Below, in pieces: positions 8,534-16,455 of a stretch of 64,000 nucleotides of DNA. Numbering within the stretch: the stretch's first letter is position 1; each line of letters begins with the position of its first letter. The DNA comes from Desertivirga arenae (GTDB lineage Bacteria > Bacteroidota > Bacteroidia > Sphingobacteriales > Sphingobacteriaceae): assembly GCF_017355785.1 (NCBI RefSeq), contig NZ_JAFEWE010000002.1:360618-424617 (forward strand). The letters run 5' to 3'. The notes below the pieces were generated by a model. The model worked only from the letters and a program-made list of their open reading frames with translations, searched no databases and had not been told where the DNA came from. The position numbers and the translations under genes are program-made.

Positions 8534-9241
8534 ATGCAACAAATTATTCAGCTATCCATATTTCCATTTGGTATGATAAACTGCTTCCTTATAAAGGGAC
8601 AAGATAAGCACATCCTTGTTGACACAGGTGTTCCGGGCAGTGAAGGAAGGATTTTAAGACAATTAGAGGCCAGAGGTATTTCAAAGGAAGAAATCGGCTT
8701 AATTATCATTACTCACGGACATATCGATCACTTCGGCAGCGTAAAAGAGCTGCAGGAAATATTGAAGGTCCCTATTTTAATTCACGAGGGAGATAAAGCA
8801 GCCTTGGAAACCGGAATGAGTCTTCCTGATACCTTAAAGGCTAATCATAAGATCTGGAATTACACCCTAAAACCCAAGCTTTTACATGATAAAGCGCATC
8901 CATGCCGGGCTGATATAACGCTTACTGACGGAGAAGAATATGACCTTGCTCCGTTTGGAATAAAAGGAAAAGTAATTCATACTCCTGGCCATACACCTGG
9001 TTCTTTATCTATTATTCTGAATGATGGAAGTGCGATTATCATGGACCTGGCTTCTTCAGGAATACTGCTCGGGGGAATCGCTTTTAGTTCGCGGATGAAA
9101 CATCCTCCTTTTCATGATGATTTGCAGCAGGTGAAAGATAGTATACGGAAAGTACTTTCCCTCAACACGCACACTTTTTACCTGGGACATGGCCATCCGG
9201 TTAAAAGAGCAGGGCTTCAGCGTTACCTGGAAATGATTTAG
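8534..9241 (+). CDS. MBL-fold metallo-hydrolase
   Basis: 235 residues, cytoplasmic. All metal ligands of a metallo-beta-lactamase fold are present: H61-x-H63-x-D65-H66 in THGHIDH, H153 in TPGHTPGS, D171 in IIMDLAS and H219 in LGHGHP. This makes a dinuclear zinc or iron centre likely. The short, plain form is typical of the broad glyoxalase II-like group. The substrate is unknown: it could be a thioester, lactone or phosphoester. The upstream Crp/Fnr regulator suggests controlled expression in response to stress. Confidence 0.92.
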   Translation: MQQIIQLSIFPFGMINCFLIKGQDKHILVDTGVPGSEGRILRQLEARGISKEEIGLIIITHGHIDHFGSVKELQEILKVPILIHEGDKAALETGMSLPDTLKANHKIWNYTLKPKLLHDKAHPCRADITLTDGEEYDLAPFGIKGKVIHTPGHTPGSLSIILNDGSAIIMDLASSGILLGGIAFSSRMKHPPFHDDLQQVKDSIRKVLSLNTHTFYLGHGHPVKRAGLQRYLEMI

Positions 9242-9425
9242 GAAGCTTGGTCCTAGCTATTCAGGATCAAGAACAATTCGAAATTTCCTTTTACTTCATG
9301 ATTTTGCGAGTGAGTGAGAGACTTTCTGTACAGTTATAAGTACATTCTGAGGCTATTACCAAAGCCTCTTTAGCTGTAAGACCAATCTGGCAAGGTTTCT
9401 GTAATGTTAAGGAAAACACACTGTT

Positions 9426-9659
9426 ATGAAAAAGTTAAATACAGCATTAGCATTGGCTTTCATGAATGTGATGGCTTTTGCACAGGAAAAAGCAGTAGAT
9501 GCAAATGTAGATCTAAATGTTAACCATGATTCAGGTGGAGGTTCTTTTCCCTGGATGTATATTGTGGGCGGTATCGTTCTGCTAGTTATTATACTTGCTT
9601 TACTTAATGGTAGAGGATCAGACAGAACCATTGAACGTACCACTGTTGTAAAGGACTAG
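9426..9659 (+). CDS. Small signal-bearing one-TM protein
   Basis: 77 residues. An N-terminal signal-like segment (residues 1-19, AFMNVMAFAQ) is followed by a short polar stretch rich in V, D and N, then GGGSFPWMYIVGGIVLLVII forming one transmembrane helix, and a short basic/acidic tail. It is not a family I recognise. The clear start and the immediate downstream intrinsic terminator indicate a real small transcription unit. It could be a small inner-membrane protein made in response to stress, but that is a guess. Confidence 0.7.
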   Translation: MKKLNTALALAFMNVMAFAQEKAVDANVDLNVNHDSGGGSFPWMYIVGGIVLLVIILALLNGRGSDRTIERTTVVKD

Positions 9660-9678
9660 TTTAATTTATGTATACGCG

Positions 9679-9714
9679 AAAGAGACTGGATCAAAGGTTC
9701 AGTCTCTTTTTTTT
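9679..9714 (+). terminator. Intrinsic terminator
   Basis: Stem AAAGAGACTG/CAGTCTCTTT with a loop of about 11 bases, followed by a run of eight T. It lies 20 bases after the stop of the small membrane protein gene. Confidence 0.88.
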
Positions 9715-9791
9715 GGCATCGGATTAAAAGCTTGATGAACTAATTCTGAAAACCCTTCACAATTTTTAATTGCAGAAAAACATCGTTTCTT

Positions 9792-9802
9792 CTTATCTTC
9801 GC
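9792..9802 (+). promoter_or_regulatory. Possible -7 box for the receiver gene
   Basis: TTATCTTCGCA resembles the Bacteroidetes -7 element TAnnTTTG and lies 29 bases before the GTG start at 9831. No clear -33 element was seen, so this is tentative. Confidence 0.35.
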
Positions 9803-9830
9803 ATAAATTATAAAAGGGGATTTAAATAGC

Positions 9831-10187
9831 GTGAAGAGGGTATTTGTGTTTGAAAAGAACCAGGAAATTTTGGAGGCGGTGACCTACATTTTAACTGAAG
9901 AAGGTTATAAGGTGAATGGATTTACTTCTGAAAAACTTTTCTTAGATGGAGCTGCAGAGGAGAAACCTGATTTAATCCTTCTGGATGTTATTCAAATAAC
10001 TTTGGAGGGAACAGAACTCTGCAGACAGTTAAAAATTCTTGAGGATATTAAACATATACCCGTCATTGTTTTATCCACCCATACTAAGGCCAATGAGGTA
10101 AAGCAGATCTGCGCAGATGAGGTCATTCAAAAACCTTTCGATATTGATAACCTGCTGGAGGTTGTAGAAAACCATCTTGCAGCCTAG
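9831..10187 (+). CDS. Stand-alone receiver-domain protein with atypical acidic pocket
   Basis: 118 residues from a GTG start, one receiver domain and nothing else. The phospho-acceptor aspartate (LILLDV), the switch Ser/Thr (VIVLSTHT) and the Lys (IQKPF) are all present. The acidic pair that binds Mg2+ is altered: where DD or ED is usual the sequence reads FEKN, so the second acid is replaced by Lys. Phosphorylation may be weakened or regulated otherwise. It converges on a truncated receiver gene, with only 5 bases between the two stops. A histidine kinase lies 1.3 kb downstream. Confidence 0.85.
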   Translation: MKRVFVFEKNQEILEAVTYILTEEGYKVNGFTSEKLFLDGAAEEKPDLILLDVIQITLEGTELCRQLKILEDIKHIPVIVLSTHTKANEVKQICADEVIQKPFDIDNLLEVVENHLAA

Positions 10188-10192
10188 CAAGA

Positions 10193-10423
10193 TTAGGCAG
10201 ACAATTTCTGGTCTACTTTCTTGCACAACCCCATCCCATTGCCATCCGGCAACATTACGTCCATAAGGATAAGATCAGGATCAAGGTGTTGCAATTCGCT
10301 TAAAAACTGTTCAGCGTTCGGACATTGTCCTACCTGGTAGCCTGATTCCGTAAGTAGGTATCGAATAATTTCCTGTATATCTATTTCATCTTCAACCACT
10401 AAAACTTTCTTTCTCAATTGCAT
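10193..10423 (-). pseudogene. Truncated receiver domain
   Basis: From the ATG at 10423 (MQLRKKVLVVEDE) the frame encodes the first 75 or so residues of a receiver domain: acidic pair in VVEDE and phospho-acceptor D in LILMDVMLPDGNG. It stops right after LCKKVDQKLSA. The second half of the fold, with the Thr/Ser and Lys of the active site, is missing, so it cannot be a working receiver. The frame is open upstream to 10489. Truncation appears to have occurred where the convergent receiver gene now ends. Confidence 0.75.
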
Positions 10424-10633
10424 TTCCCGTTGCTCGAATGATTCGCTTTCTTGCAGCAAGTAATGTGCCCGGATCGTCGGTATAAACAAGAAAACCGCTT
10501 ATTTTATGTCTTGAGATACTTAAAGCGGCAGTGTTTTCACCCATCATACAATACAATTGCTGCTATAATTCATAAGGCTGTCTAAGCGTGTTCGGGACTC
10601 TCACCCTATAGCGGTGCGCCGTGCCCGGCGCAC

Positions 10634-10689
10634 AAAAAAGCCCTGTAGCTATGAGAGCAGCAGGGCAACCTAAACCTTATCACAATTAT
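10634..10689 (-). ncRNA. Candidate short RNA or leader with terminator, copy 1
   Basis: On the minus strand a conserved block starts ATAATTGTGATAAGG, continues TTTAGGTT, then forms the hairpin GCCCTG/CAGGGC with the loop part CTCTCATAG, and ends in six T. An almost identical block occurs at 23632-23688. Upstream of both is a TAnnTTTG-like box followed by CAG. This gives promoter, short transcript and terminator in about 65 bases. It could be a free small RNA or an attenuated leader of the truncated receiver gene. Confidence 0.5.
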
Positions 10690-10693
10690 GCTG

Positions 10694-10701
10694 TAAAGAT
10701 A
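10694..10701 (-). promoter_or_regulatory. Putative -7 box of RNA element copy 1
   Basis: Minus-strand TATCTTTA followed by CAG, close to the Bacteroidetes TAnnTTTG consensus. The aligned position in copy 2 reads TACCTTAG followed by CAG. The -33 element is not obvious. Confidence 0.4.
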
Positions 10702-10783
10702 GTATTAATTCTAATTGAAAAACTTAAAAAAACCTTAAAAATGATGATTTTACTACCTTGATTTTTAACCCAAACTATCTAGC

Positions 10784-10989
10784 ATGAATATTGAACATAC
10801 TCGCTTTATCGACCCCTTAATAGACGTGGGGGAGCGATTCTGGTAGAAGTACAACGGTGCCGACAACGATACTTTAAAGAGCGTAAGAGATCTGTTGAGA
10901 TAGCGCGTGATCTAAAGAAGGAAGGCTTACCTCTACCAAGGATAGCAGAGATTACCAGGTTGACTTTGGATGAGATCGAGCAGTTGTAA
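10784..10989 (+). pseudogene. Rpn-family PD-(D/E)XK gene remnant with internal deletion
   Basis: From ATG 10784 the frame reads MNIEHTRFIDPLIDVGERFW and stops; this corresponds to the FVDPLTDFGFRFF start of the intact family member at 56444-57385. Further on, a frame ending at 10989 reads DLKKEGLPLPRIAEITRLTL and then DEIEQL, matching that protein's C-terminus (ELKKLGLSVPEIAKATRLSE). The roughly 230 residues between, with the nuclease active site, are gone. The element is therefore an internally deleted, dead copy. Confidence 0.8.
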
Positions 10990-11497
10990 AAAAGCCTACT
11001 AGAGTCCTTACTAACGCCACAAACCAATTTGTGGGGGAAATCGAAAACTTAAAATAGCTTGTCGCTTCGATGAACACTTTACTCAGCTGAAAGAATAGTT
11101 CCGTCGTATTAGTCCTAAATTTTTCAGGAAGGTCCCTTCTGTTAGAAAGAGTTGTTGAATTTGCTTATGGCCTGAAATAAGTGGTGCCTACCACCAATAC
11201 TTGTTCATATTATGCTCAGGCCAAACCCAGTTTTAAGCGCAATTGAGCGAAGGATCACTGAACAAGAACTGAACAAAGTGGCTTCAATTTGCAGATATAT
11301 AATGACGTCGTACTAAAACATGAAGCAGGAATGTCAGAACAGATAGCTCATAACTTTAGTAGTGCATTCATTAAAAAAAGTTTTAATAGCCCAATATTAA
11401 ACTAATAACAGTATACTTAGTCTCTCCTTCAATTAAGCAAACTCTGGTAACTAGCGGGAATGGTTTTCGTTGAAGGGGATAGTTTTAAACGACATTA
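10990..11497. other. Degraded region upstream of the PAS-GAF kinase
   Basis: No intact gene. It holds a SUKH-like gene remnant (11066-11185) and, at about 11290-11402, a plus-strand frame containing DVVLKHEAGMSEQIAHNFSS that ends in a stop but has no plausible start; this may be a second remnant. The kinase promoter should lie in the last 100 bases; I could not call a box with confidence. Confidence 0.45.
11066..11185 (+). pseudogene. Remnant of a SUKH-like gene (C-terminal end)
   Basis: The plus strand reads FDEHFTQLKE, a stop, then FRRISPKFFRKVPS before losing frame. This lines up with TDEHFIELEEEFRGISPTIF near the C-terminus of the intact protein encoded at 18891-19457, and the DNA similarity (ATTTTTCAGGAAGG) is visible too. 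In-frame stop and frameshift show it is dead. Confidence 0.65.
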
Positions 11498-13156
11498 ATG
11501 GGAAAATTGCAATCGGGCAGTCAGGTATCACTAGAAACACTTAATCACGCAATATTAAATATTTCAACAGCGATAGCTGTATTAGAAGGAGCTGATCTTA
11601 TTCTTACACATGGAAACGAGGCCCTGTTCAAGGTATGGGGCAAGGATGCCAGTATTATCGGTAAGACTCTTCTTGATATTTTACCAGAACTGAAAGACCA
11701 GCCTTTTCCCGAATTGCTTCGGCAGGTTATGGAAACTGGTGTTGGTTACGAAGACAAGGAGGCAGTGGCCTATGTGGTAAAAAACGGGATCAGGGAAACC
11801 ATTTATTTCAATTACTCCTACACCGCTATACCCAGGGACAATGGTGAAGGTAATGCGGCTGTTTTAGTGGTTGCTACGGATGTAACTGACCTGGTTCTTG
11901 CAAAAAAGAATGCCGAAGACCGGGGTGCACTATTGGCCTATTTGAACCATGCGGGTGAAGAACTGGCACTATCCCTGGATACCGCTTCAGCCATTGATAA
12001 AATTTCCAAGTTTGTTGTGCCTCAATTTGCAGACTGGTTTAGTATAAACGTTGTTAATGGTGAAAAGCTCGATCTCCTTTTTGTCTATAATGAGAAACAG
12101 GATTATGTGAATTGGGCAGTTGAGCACCGGAAGCGTAAACCGTTAAGAATAGACGCTCCTGGCATTCAAAGCCATATTCTGAAAACCGGGGAATCTTCCC
12201 TGGTTCCGCTTATAACCCCAGATTTGATCAGACAATCGATTGAAGATCCGGAACAGCGGGAAATCCTTTTGGGTATGGACCTTCATTCATCCATCGTTGT
12301 TCCCATGAAAGTGGGAACAAATATTATTGGAACAATCAACTTCATTCGTACTTGCTCAAAGAAATCTTACACCGAACTTGATCTGTCCTTTGCTCAGGAT
12401 TTTGCAGCAAGGATAGCGGTATCCCTTGAAAATGCCCGTCTACATGAGCAGGCTTCGGAGGAGATCCATCAGCGAATTTCAGCGGAAAAGAAAAAGGATG
12501 AGTTTATCGGTATGGCCAGTCATGAGCTTAAAACCCCGCTTACCAGTCTTTCTGGCTATCTTCAAATTTTAAACCGGGGAGACTTACCGGATACTCAAAA
12601 GAAATTCCTGGAAAAAGCCATGTACCAATCAGGGAAACTGACCTCTCTGGTTAATGATATGCTGGATCTGTCTAAGATAGCAGCAGGCAAACTGCAGTTC
12701 TCTTTCGAGAAAGTTGACCTTAAAGCACTTATTGCGGAGTGTATAGAGGCAACAGAACTTTCTATCCCTTCTCATAAAATAGCATTTAGCTCAGCTCTTG
12801 TTAACGTGTTGGTTTTAGCAGACCGACACCGGATGGAGCAGGCTATTCTTAACCTTTTAAGTAACGCTGTTAAATATTCACCTGGCTCGGATAAAGTTGA
12901 GGTGAGACTAACGGCGGCCAACAGCTTTGTTAAAATCGCCGTAACAGATTGGGGGATTGGAATACCGACAGACAAGTTGCCTAACCTTTTTGAGCGTTTT
13001 TACCGGGTTAATGATACTAACCCGGGCATTTCTGGTCTCGGTATCGGCTTGTATATAACAAAGGAGATCATTGAAAAGCATAATGGGACTATTGAGGTGG
13101 AATCAGAAGAAAATAAAGGTACCACATTTTGCCTGACACTGCCAGCATCTTCATAA
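11498..13156 (+). CDS. Hybrid PAS-GAF sensor histidine kinase
   Basis: 552 residues with no membrane segment, so a cytoplasmic sensor. A PAS domain occupies about residues 15-135 and a GAF domain about 150-315 (FADWFSINVV, then SSIVVPMKVG). The HisKA domain follows with phospho-acceptor H342 in ASHELKTPLTSLSGY. The ATPase lobe has the N-box NLLSNAVKYSP, the G1 box DWGIGIP, the F-box LFERFYR and the G2 box GLGIGLYITKEII. All kinase motifs are intact. It lies near two receiver-only proteins (9831 and 13494), which are natural partners. A fragment of a second kinase follows its stop. Confidence 0.95.
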   Translation: MGKLQSGSQVSLETLNHAILNISTAIAVLEGADLILTHGNEALFKVWGKDASIIGKTLLDILPELKDQPFPELLRQVMETGVGYEDKEAVAYVVKNGIRETIYFNYSYTAIPRDNGEGNAAVLVVATDVTDLVLAKKNAEDRGALLAYLNHAGEELALSLDTASAIDKISKFVVPQFADWFSINVVNGEKLDLLFVYNEKQDYVNWAVEHRKRKPLRIDAPGIQSHILKTGESSLVPLITPDLIRQSIEDPEQREILLGMDLHSSIVVPMKVGTNIIGTINFIRTCSKKSYTELDLSFAQDFAARIAVSLENARLHEQASEEIHQRISAEKKKDEFIGMASHELKTPLTSLSGYLQILNRGDLPDTQKKFLEKAMYQSGKLTSLVNDMLDLSKIAAGKLQFSFEKVDLKALIAECIEATELSIPSHKIAFSSALVNVLVLADRHRMEQAILNLLSNAVKYSPGSDKVEVRLTAANSFVKIAVTDWGIGIPTDKLPNLFERFYRVNDTNPGISGLGIGLYITKEIIEKHNGTIEVESEENKGTTFCLTLPASS

Positions 13157-13412
13157 TGAGTTACTGTCATTGCTTGCTTTAATTAGTCGTCAAGGGAAAG
13201 GAATTGATAAAAATAGAATATCTAAAATTTTCGACCGGTACTATCGGGCAGATCCGGGAAGTCCTGAGTCTGGAATGGGACTTGGATTATTTATTTCATA
13301 CGAAATAATAAAGCAACATGCTGGTGAAATCGGAGTACAAAGTAAGCTTCGAAAGGGCTCCACATTTTGGTTTACTATACCCATTTAATACGCACTCTTA
13401 CCCGCCAGCATC
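13157..13412 (+). pseudogene. Fragment of a histidine-kinase ATPase lobe
   Basis: Starting within 20 bases of the preceding kinase's stop, a frame from about 13170 to 13388 encodes 72 residues matching only the last part of a HATPase_c domain: GKGIDKN (G1), IFDRYYRAD (F-box), GMGLGLFISYEII (G2) and STFWFTIPI. No HisKA domain or N-box is present, so it cannot be a kinase. The bases at 13402-13412 (CCAGCATCTT) repeat those at the true kinase's 3' end. It looks like the leftover of a tandem kinase gene. Confidence 0.75.
13160..13190 (+). repeat. Direct repeat flanking the kinase fragment (left)
   Basis: GTTACTGTCATTGCTTGCTT here is matched by GTTTCTGTCATGCTTGCTTA at 13448-13470. With the repeated CCAGCATCTT (13142 and 13403) this suggests unequal exchange or collapse of a tandem duplication. 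Confidence 0.55.
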
Positions 13413-13447
13413 TTTAACTCAGTTAGACTATCGAAATATAGAATAGA

Positions 13448-13470
13448 GTTTCTGTCATGCTTGCTTAATA
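13448..13470 (+). repeat. Direct repeat flanking the kinase fragment (right)
   Basis: Right-hand partner of the repeat at 13160, with one or two indels. It lies just downstream of the end of the convergent receiver gene. Confidence 0.5.
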
Positions 13471-13493
13471 GGCCATTAAGGGTAACAATTTAA

Positions 13494-13883
13494 CTATGAA
13501 GCCCTGCTAATAGGAATAATTTTAGCCGCTAAGAAATCATCAAGAGCGTTAATCATTTCCTCAATATTGAAAGGTTTAGGTATAATTCCATCTGCGTTAT
13601 ACTTACTCATTGCCTCGAATATACGTTTGTCCGAGGAAAGCATAATAACCGGAATATCTTTAGTGTAATCATTACCTTTAAGTGCCTTACAGATTTCAAG
13701 ACCATCATGCTCCCCCATCTGAATATCGAGTAGGATCAAGTCTGGAATGTATTCTAAAATATTCTCAAAAATGTTATCAGGCTCCAAAGAGGTAACTACC
13801 GAGTACCCCTCTATTGGTAACAACAACTCCAGACAATCTAAAATATCCCTATCATCATCCACCGCCAAAATCAATTTCCCCAT
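13494..13883 (-). CDS. Stand-alone response-regulator receiver
   Basis: 129 residues, a single complete receiver domain: acidic pair in ILAVDDDRD, phospho-acceptor in LILLDIQMGEHDG, switch Ser in VIMLSSD and Lys in IIPKPF. There is no output domain, so it would act by protein contact or as a phosphate relay, as is common for single-domain receivers in Bacteroidetes. It converges on the PAS-GAF kinase gene, which is the nearest candidate partner. Confidence 0.92.
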   Translation of the reverse strand: MGKLILAVDDDRDILDCLELLLPIEGYSVVTSLEPDNIFENILEYIPDLILLDIQMGEHDGLEICKALKGNDYTKDIPVIMLSSDKRIFEAMSKYNADGIIPKPFNIEEMINALDDFLAAKIIPISRAS

Positions 13884-14023
13884 AATAACTACAATTTTTA
13901 TTGAAGATTAGGTTTCGCACCAAGAAAATTTAATTTTCAATAGTACTTTAAATATTAGTTCGTTTCCTTTAGGAAAAGGCATTTGGAGGATGATTGTTTT
14001 AAACTTTGGCCATTTCAGGCCAC

Positions 14024-14326
14024 CTACCTTCCTTTATCATACTTCAACACATCCGACTCCAAATAATGCCATAATCCGTTCACCATTTCTCTCTTTATTT
14101 TGCCGTCCCTGGAATAAGCTTCGATAGTTTTGCGACTAGTATGAATTAATTCAGCAGCGGCCTGAGCGGTTATCCAATGCACTTTTGCAGTACTTTGTGA
14201 TTCAGGTGGGGCTAACGAAACATGTTTCCTGGACCATTCCATGATAATGTGAACATCATTACGGACAGATTCAAAGTCGGTTTTAAGTGCGTAGATAATT
14301 TTGATTAAGCGAGTAAGATCGTGCAT
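14024..14326 (-). CDS. Small helix-turn-helix DNA-binding protein
   Basis: 100 residues. The C-terminal half reads WITAQAAAELIHTSRKTIEA then YSRDGKIKREMVNGLWHYLE, the layout of a MerR/excisionase-like HTH_17 domain. The N-terminal helix is unassigned. It starts 13 bases after the stop of the MocR-like gene, so the two are very likely co-transcribed. Small proteins of this kind occur in Bacteroidetes accessory modules, where they act as local regulators or recombination directionality factors; no integrase is seen here. Confidence 0.78.
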   Translation of the reverse strand: MHDLTRLIKIIYALKTDFESVRNDVHIIMEWSRKHVSLAPPESQSTAKVHWITAQAAAELIHTSRKTIEAYSRDGKIKREMVNGLWHYLESDVLKYDKGR

Positions 14327-14339
14327 GGTATTATATTTT

Positions 14340-15875
14340 TTAATGGTGATTCTTTCTGGTTAGGATCTCCTTTTGGAGCTTCTTAGCAAGCATCTCTAAA
14401 GCGGGTTCTAAATTAAAGGGCAGTCCGGTAGCAAAGCCTATCTTGAGGCCTGTCAGATTCGATTCCCTTATGTTCCCTTTTGCGCTGGTACTGATTTCAT
14501 AGGAAGCAAACACCTGATCCACCAATTCCCTTCGCATAGGATATCTGAACTCAATCCATAAACCGAATCCTGCAAGTGCCGGGTAACTGGCTTCAAAACT
14601 TTCAGAATGGAACTTGGTGATCTCTATAATATCTCCCATCGCCTTTTTCGATTTTGAATTCAGCTTTTTTAACTGTTCGTGCTGCGCAGAAGAACTAAGA
14701 ATGGTATGCAGGGCATGCTCCATAATCTTGTCTGTCGCTGTTTCCATCGACTCCTGAAAGTGCTTTAAATGCGTGATAAAAGCGGAAGGCGCTATCACCA
14801 ACCTGAAGTTCTCCAGCTTGTTCAGCGTGACGGAGACTGAACTGACGTAAATAACTCGTGCACTTTTGGCCTTGCCGAGCAGGGGGAAATTGAACTTGCC
14901 ATAGAAAGAGTCGGGATAGTCGTCAATTTCCATAACTACGAAGTTGTACTGGTCGGCTAGCTTTAGCAAAAGCTCCCTTCTTTGTTTGCTTAGAGGCACA
15001 CCTCTTTCATAATCTGCCGAACTACGGATCAAGACCAGCTTTATATTTTTCTTTCTGCAGATCCGTTCCAACTGCACTATACTCATCCCCTCCCTATCCG
15101 AACCCGTAAAACTTATATGAGAAGTGATCATCGATAAAGCCTGGTAGTAGTGCGAGTCGGCAGGCGAAGCTAAAACGGCAGTATCTGTTTCAGAAAGAAG
15201 GGTTCGAAGTATTTCAGAAATGGTGGCTTTTCCGTGTCTGGTAAATAGAAATTGCGATTCATTCACCCTCATCGATCGGCTCTCGATTAACCGCATCAAA
15301 GTCGCATTCAGACTCGCGGTTCTGGTTTTGTTTGCGGCAAATTTGGTACTGTAAAATCGTACTGCGTCTCCACAAGCTGTCATATACTTCCCATCCAGTA
15401 GATCATCCGCACAAGGGAAAAAGTTACCCAACTCCAACCAGGCCTTCCCCCGGTCTATAACCGGAGGACGCCCCTTTCCCTTTGTCTTAAAGAAAAAGGC
15501 AGGCTTCTGCTGAAGATAGGTCTGAAGATCTTTAATACATTTTTCAGTACAGCCCTTAACATAGGTTCCTTGATGAGGCTTAGACTCCAGGAAACCATTG
15601 CACTCCAAATTGCGATAAACCTTAGCTACTGTATTGTGTTGAATGCCGAGCGCATCTGCAAAAGGTTTTATAGGAGGAACCTGATCTCCCGGCTGCAATT
15701 CGTTTTTGCAGATTAGATTTTCAATGAATAGTATGATTTGTGGTTGAAGGCGCTTCTTTTTATTCAGCTGAAGGGATAAGGAATTGATCCATTTAAATCT
15801 TTTTAGCGTGTTGTTTTTTGCGTTCTCCCTTTTCCACAATTTCTTGTTAAAGGAGTCGGATGAAATGTAGTTCAT
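14340..15875 (-). CDS. MocR-like GntR regulator lacking the PLP lysine
   Basis: 511 residues. The N-terminal winged helix (about residues 45-110) is of GntR type: PGDQVPPIKPFADALGIQHN then TVAKVYRNLECNGFLESK. The remainder follows the fold type I aminotransferase layout of MocR regulators, with IDDYPDSFYG for the usual EDDYDSEFRY. Where MocR proteins have SFSK with the PLP-binding lysine, this one reads SVSV, with Val at 349 (codon 14829-14831). It therefore cannot form the usual internal aldimine. It diverges from the DUF6266/DUF5675 genes across a 580-base gap and is the obvious candidate for their control. Family placement is firm; the loss of cofactor binding is inferred. Confidence 0.85.
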   Translation of the reverse strand: MNYISSDSFNKKLWKRENAKNNTLKRFKWINSLSLQLNKKKRLQPQIILFIENLICKNELQPGDQVPPIKPFADALGIQHNTVAKVYRNLECNGFLESKPHQGTYVKGCTEKCIKDLQTYLQQKPAFFFKTKGKGRPPVIDRGKAWLELGNFFPCADDLLDGKYMTACGDAVRFYSTKFAANKTRTASLNATLMRLIESRSMRVNESQFLFTRHGKATISEILRTLLSETDTAVLASPADSHYYQALSMITSHISFTGSDREGMSIVQLERICRKKNIKLVLIRSSADYERGVPLSKQRRELLLKLADQYNFVVMEIDDYPDSFYGKFNFPLLGKAKSARVIYVSSVSVTLNKLENFRLVIAPSAFITHLKHFQESMETATDKIMEHALHTILSSSAQHEQLKKLNSKSKKAMGDIIEITKFHSESFEASYPALAGFGLWIEFRYPMRRELVDQVFASYEISTSAKGNIRESNLTGLKIGFATGLPFNLEPALEMLAKKLQKEILTRKNHH

Positions 15876-16455
15876 TTGTAGGACAAGGTTAATTAATGAT
15901 TAAATCATAGTAAACTCAGATACTTAAATCAAATCTAATTAAGCTAATTATTAAAAAGTGTAACCTATTGTAGTTTATTGAGGCAGACCTATTTAGGCAA
16001 CGATCTCTCCGCTTTCTCCATAGTATAGAAAACCCATGTAAGCAGACAGCCTCGCTACTCTAGCCAGCACCACAGGTTCTGCTCCCGTTGCGGCGGGATC
16101 TGGCGCGCCAAATCCGCAAAAGTTCCGCATCAGATAGGCGCCAGATGGGGTTCATAGCGCCTGAGAAGCGAAGCCTTCTGGTCGCTGGCCTTAGCCTGGC
16201 CTTACTATCCTTCCATGCTATGGGCCGCTATTTGTTCCTGCAGATGTTCTTTCCCTAAGTATCCATCCGGTAGGAATTATCCGGGAACAGAAGGAACTAT
16301 CAGGGAACGTTCGGGAAAATGCTGCCTAAAATTCACTTCCCTTCACCGTACCACTACGTTTGTTCTGTCCGCCAGGGTACCAGCGGACGAAAGAGAGCTT
16401 CCAAAGGGACGCCTGAGGAAGCCGGACAAATGGTTTCATTTTAAAAATTAAAACA
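15876..16455. promoter_or_regulatory. Divergent control region between the MocR-like gene and the DUF6266 module
   Basis: No gene. The side near the MocR-like gene is AT-rich with the palindromic TTAATTAATGATTAA at about 15888-15903, a possible operator. The middle is GC-rich with an inverted repeat (ATCTGGCGC at 16098-16106 and GCGCCAGAT at 16138-16146). Nearer the module is a second inverted repeat (GCTTCC/GGAAGC, 16397-16422) and several GGGAAC/GGGAA motifs at 16280-16320. Its length suggests a long 5' leader. Confidence 0.45.
16098..16146. repeat. Inverted repeat in the module's control region
   Basis: Nine-base perfect arms ATCTGGCGC and GCGCCAGAT with a 31-base spacer. It may be an RNA hairpin in a leader or a regulator site. 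Confidence 0.5.

Larger units (their letters stand above)
10424..10783. other. Gene-free region with hairpins and an RNA-like element
   Basis: Contains a perfect GC-rich hairpin (arms GTGCGCCG and CGGCGCAC at about 10614-10633) and the RNA-like element at 10634-10701 described separately. The rest is AT-rich with no gene. An Rpn-family remnant starts at 10784. Confidence 0.55.

Noticed and set aside
10806-11027. Minus-strand frame of 73 codons
   Set aside because: Opposite the Rpn remnant, which explains the sequence much better; arginine-rich and motif-free.
16215-16451. Plus-strand frame of 78 codons before the first DUF6266 gene
   Set aside because: Composition is unlike a protein, it overlaps an inverted repeat, and there is no sensible start signal; treated as leader sequence.
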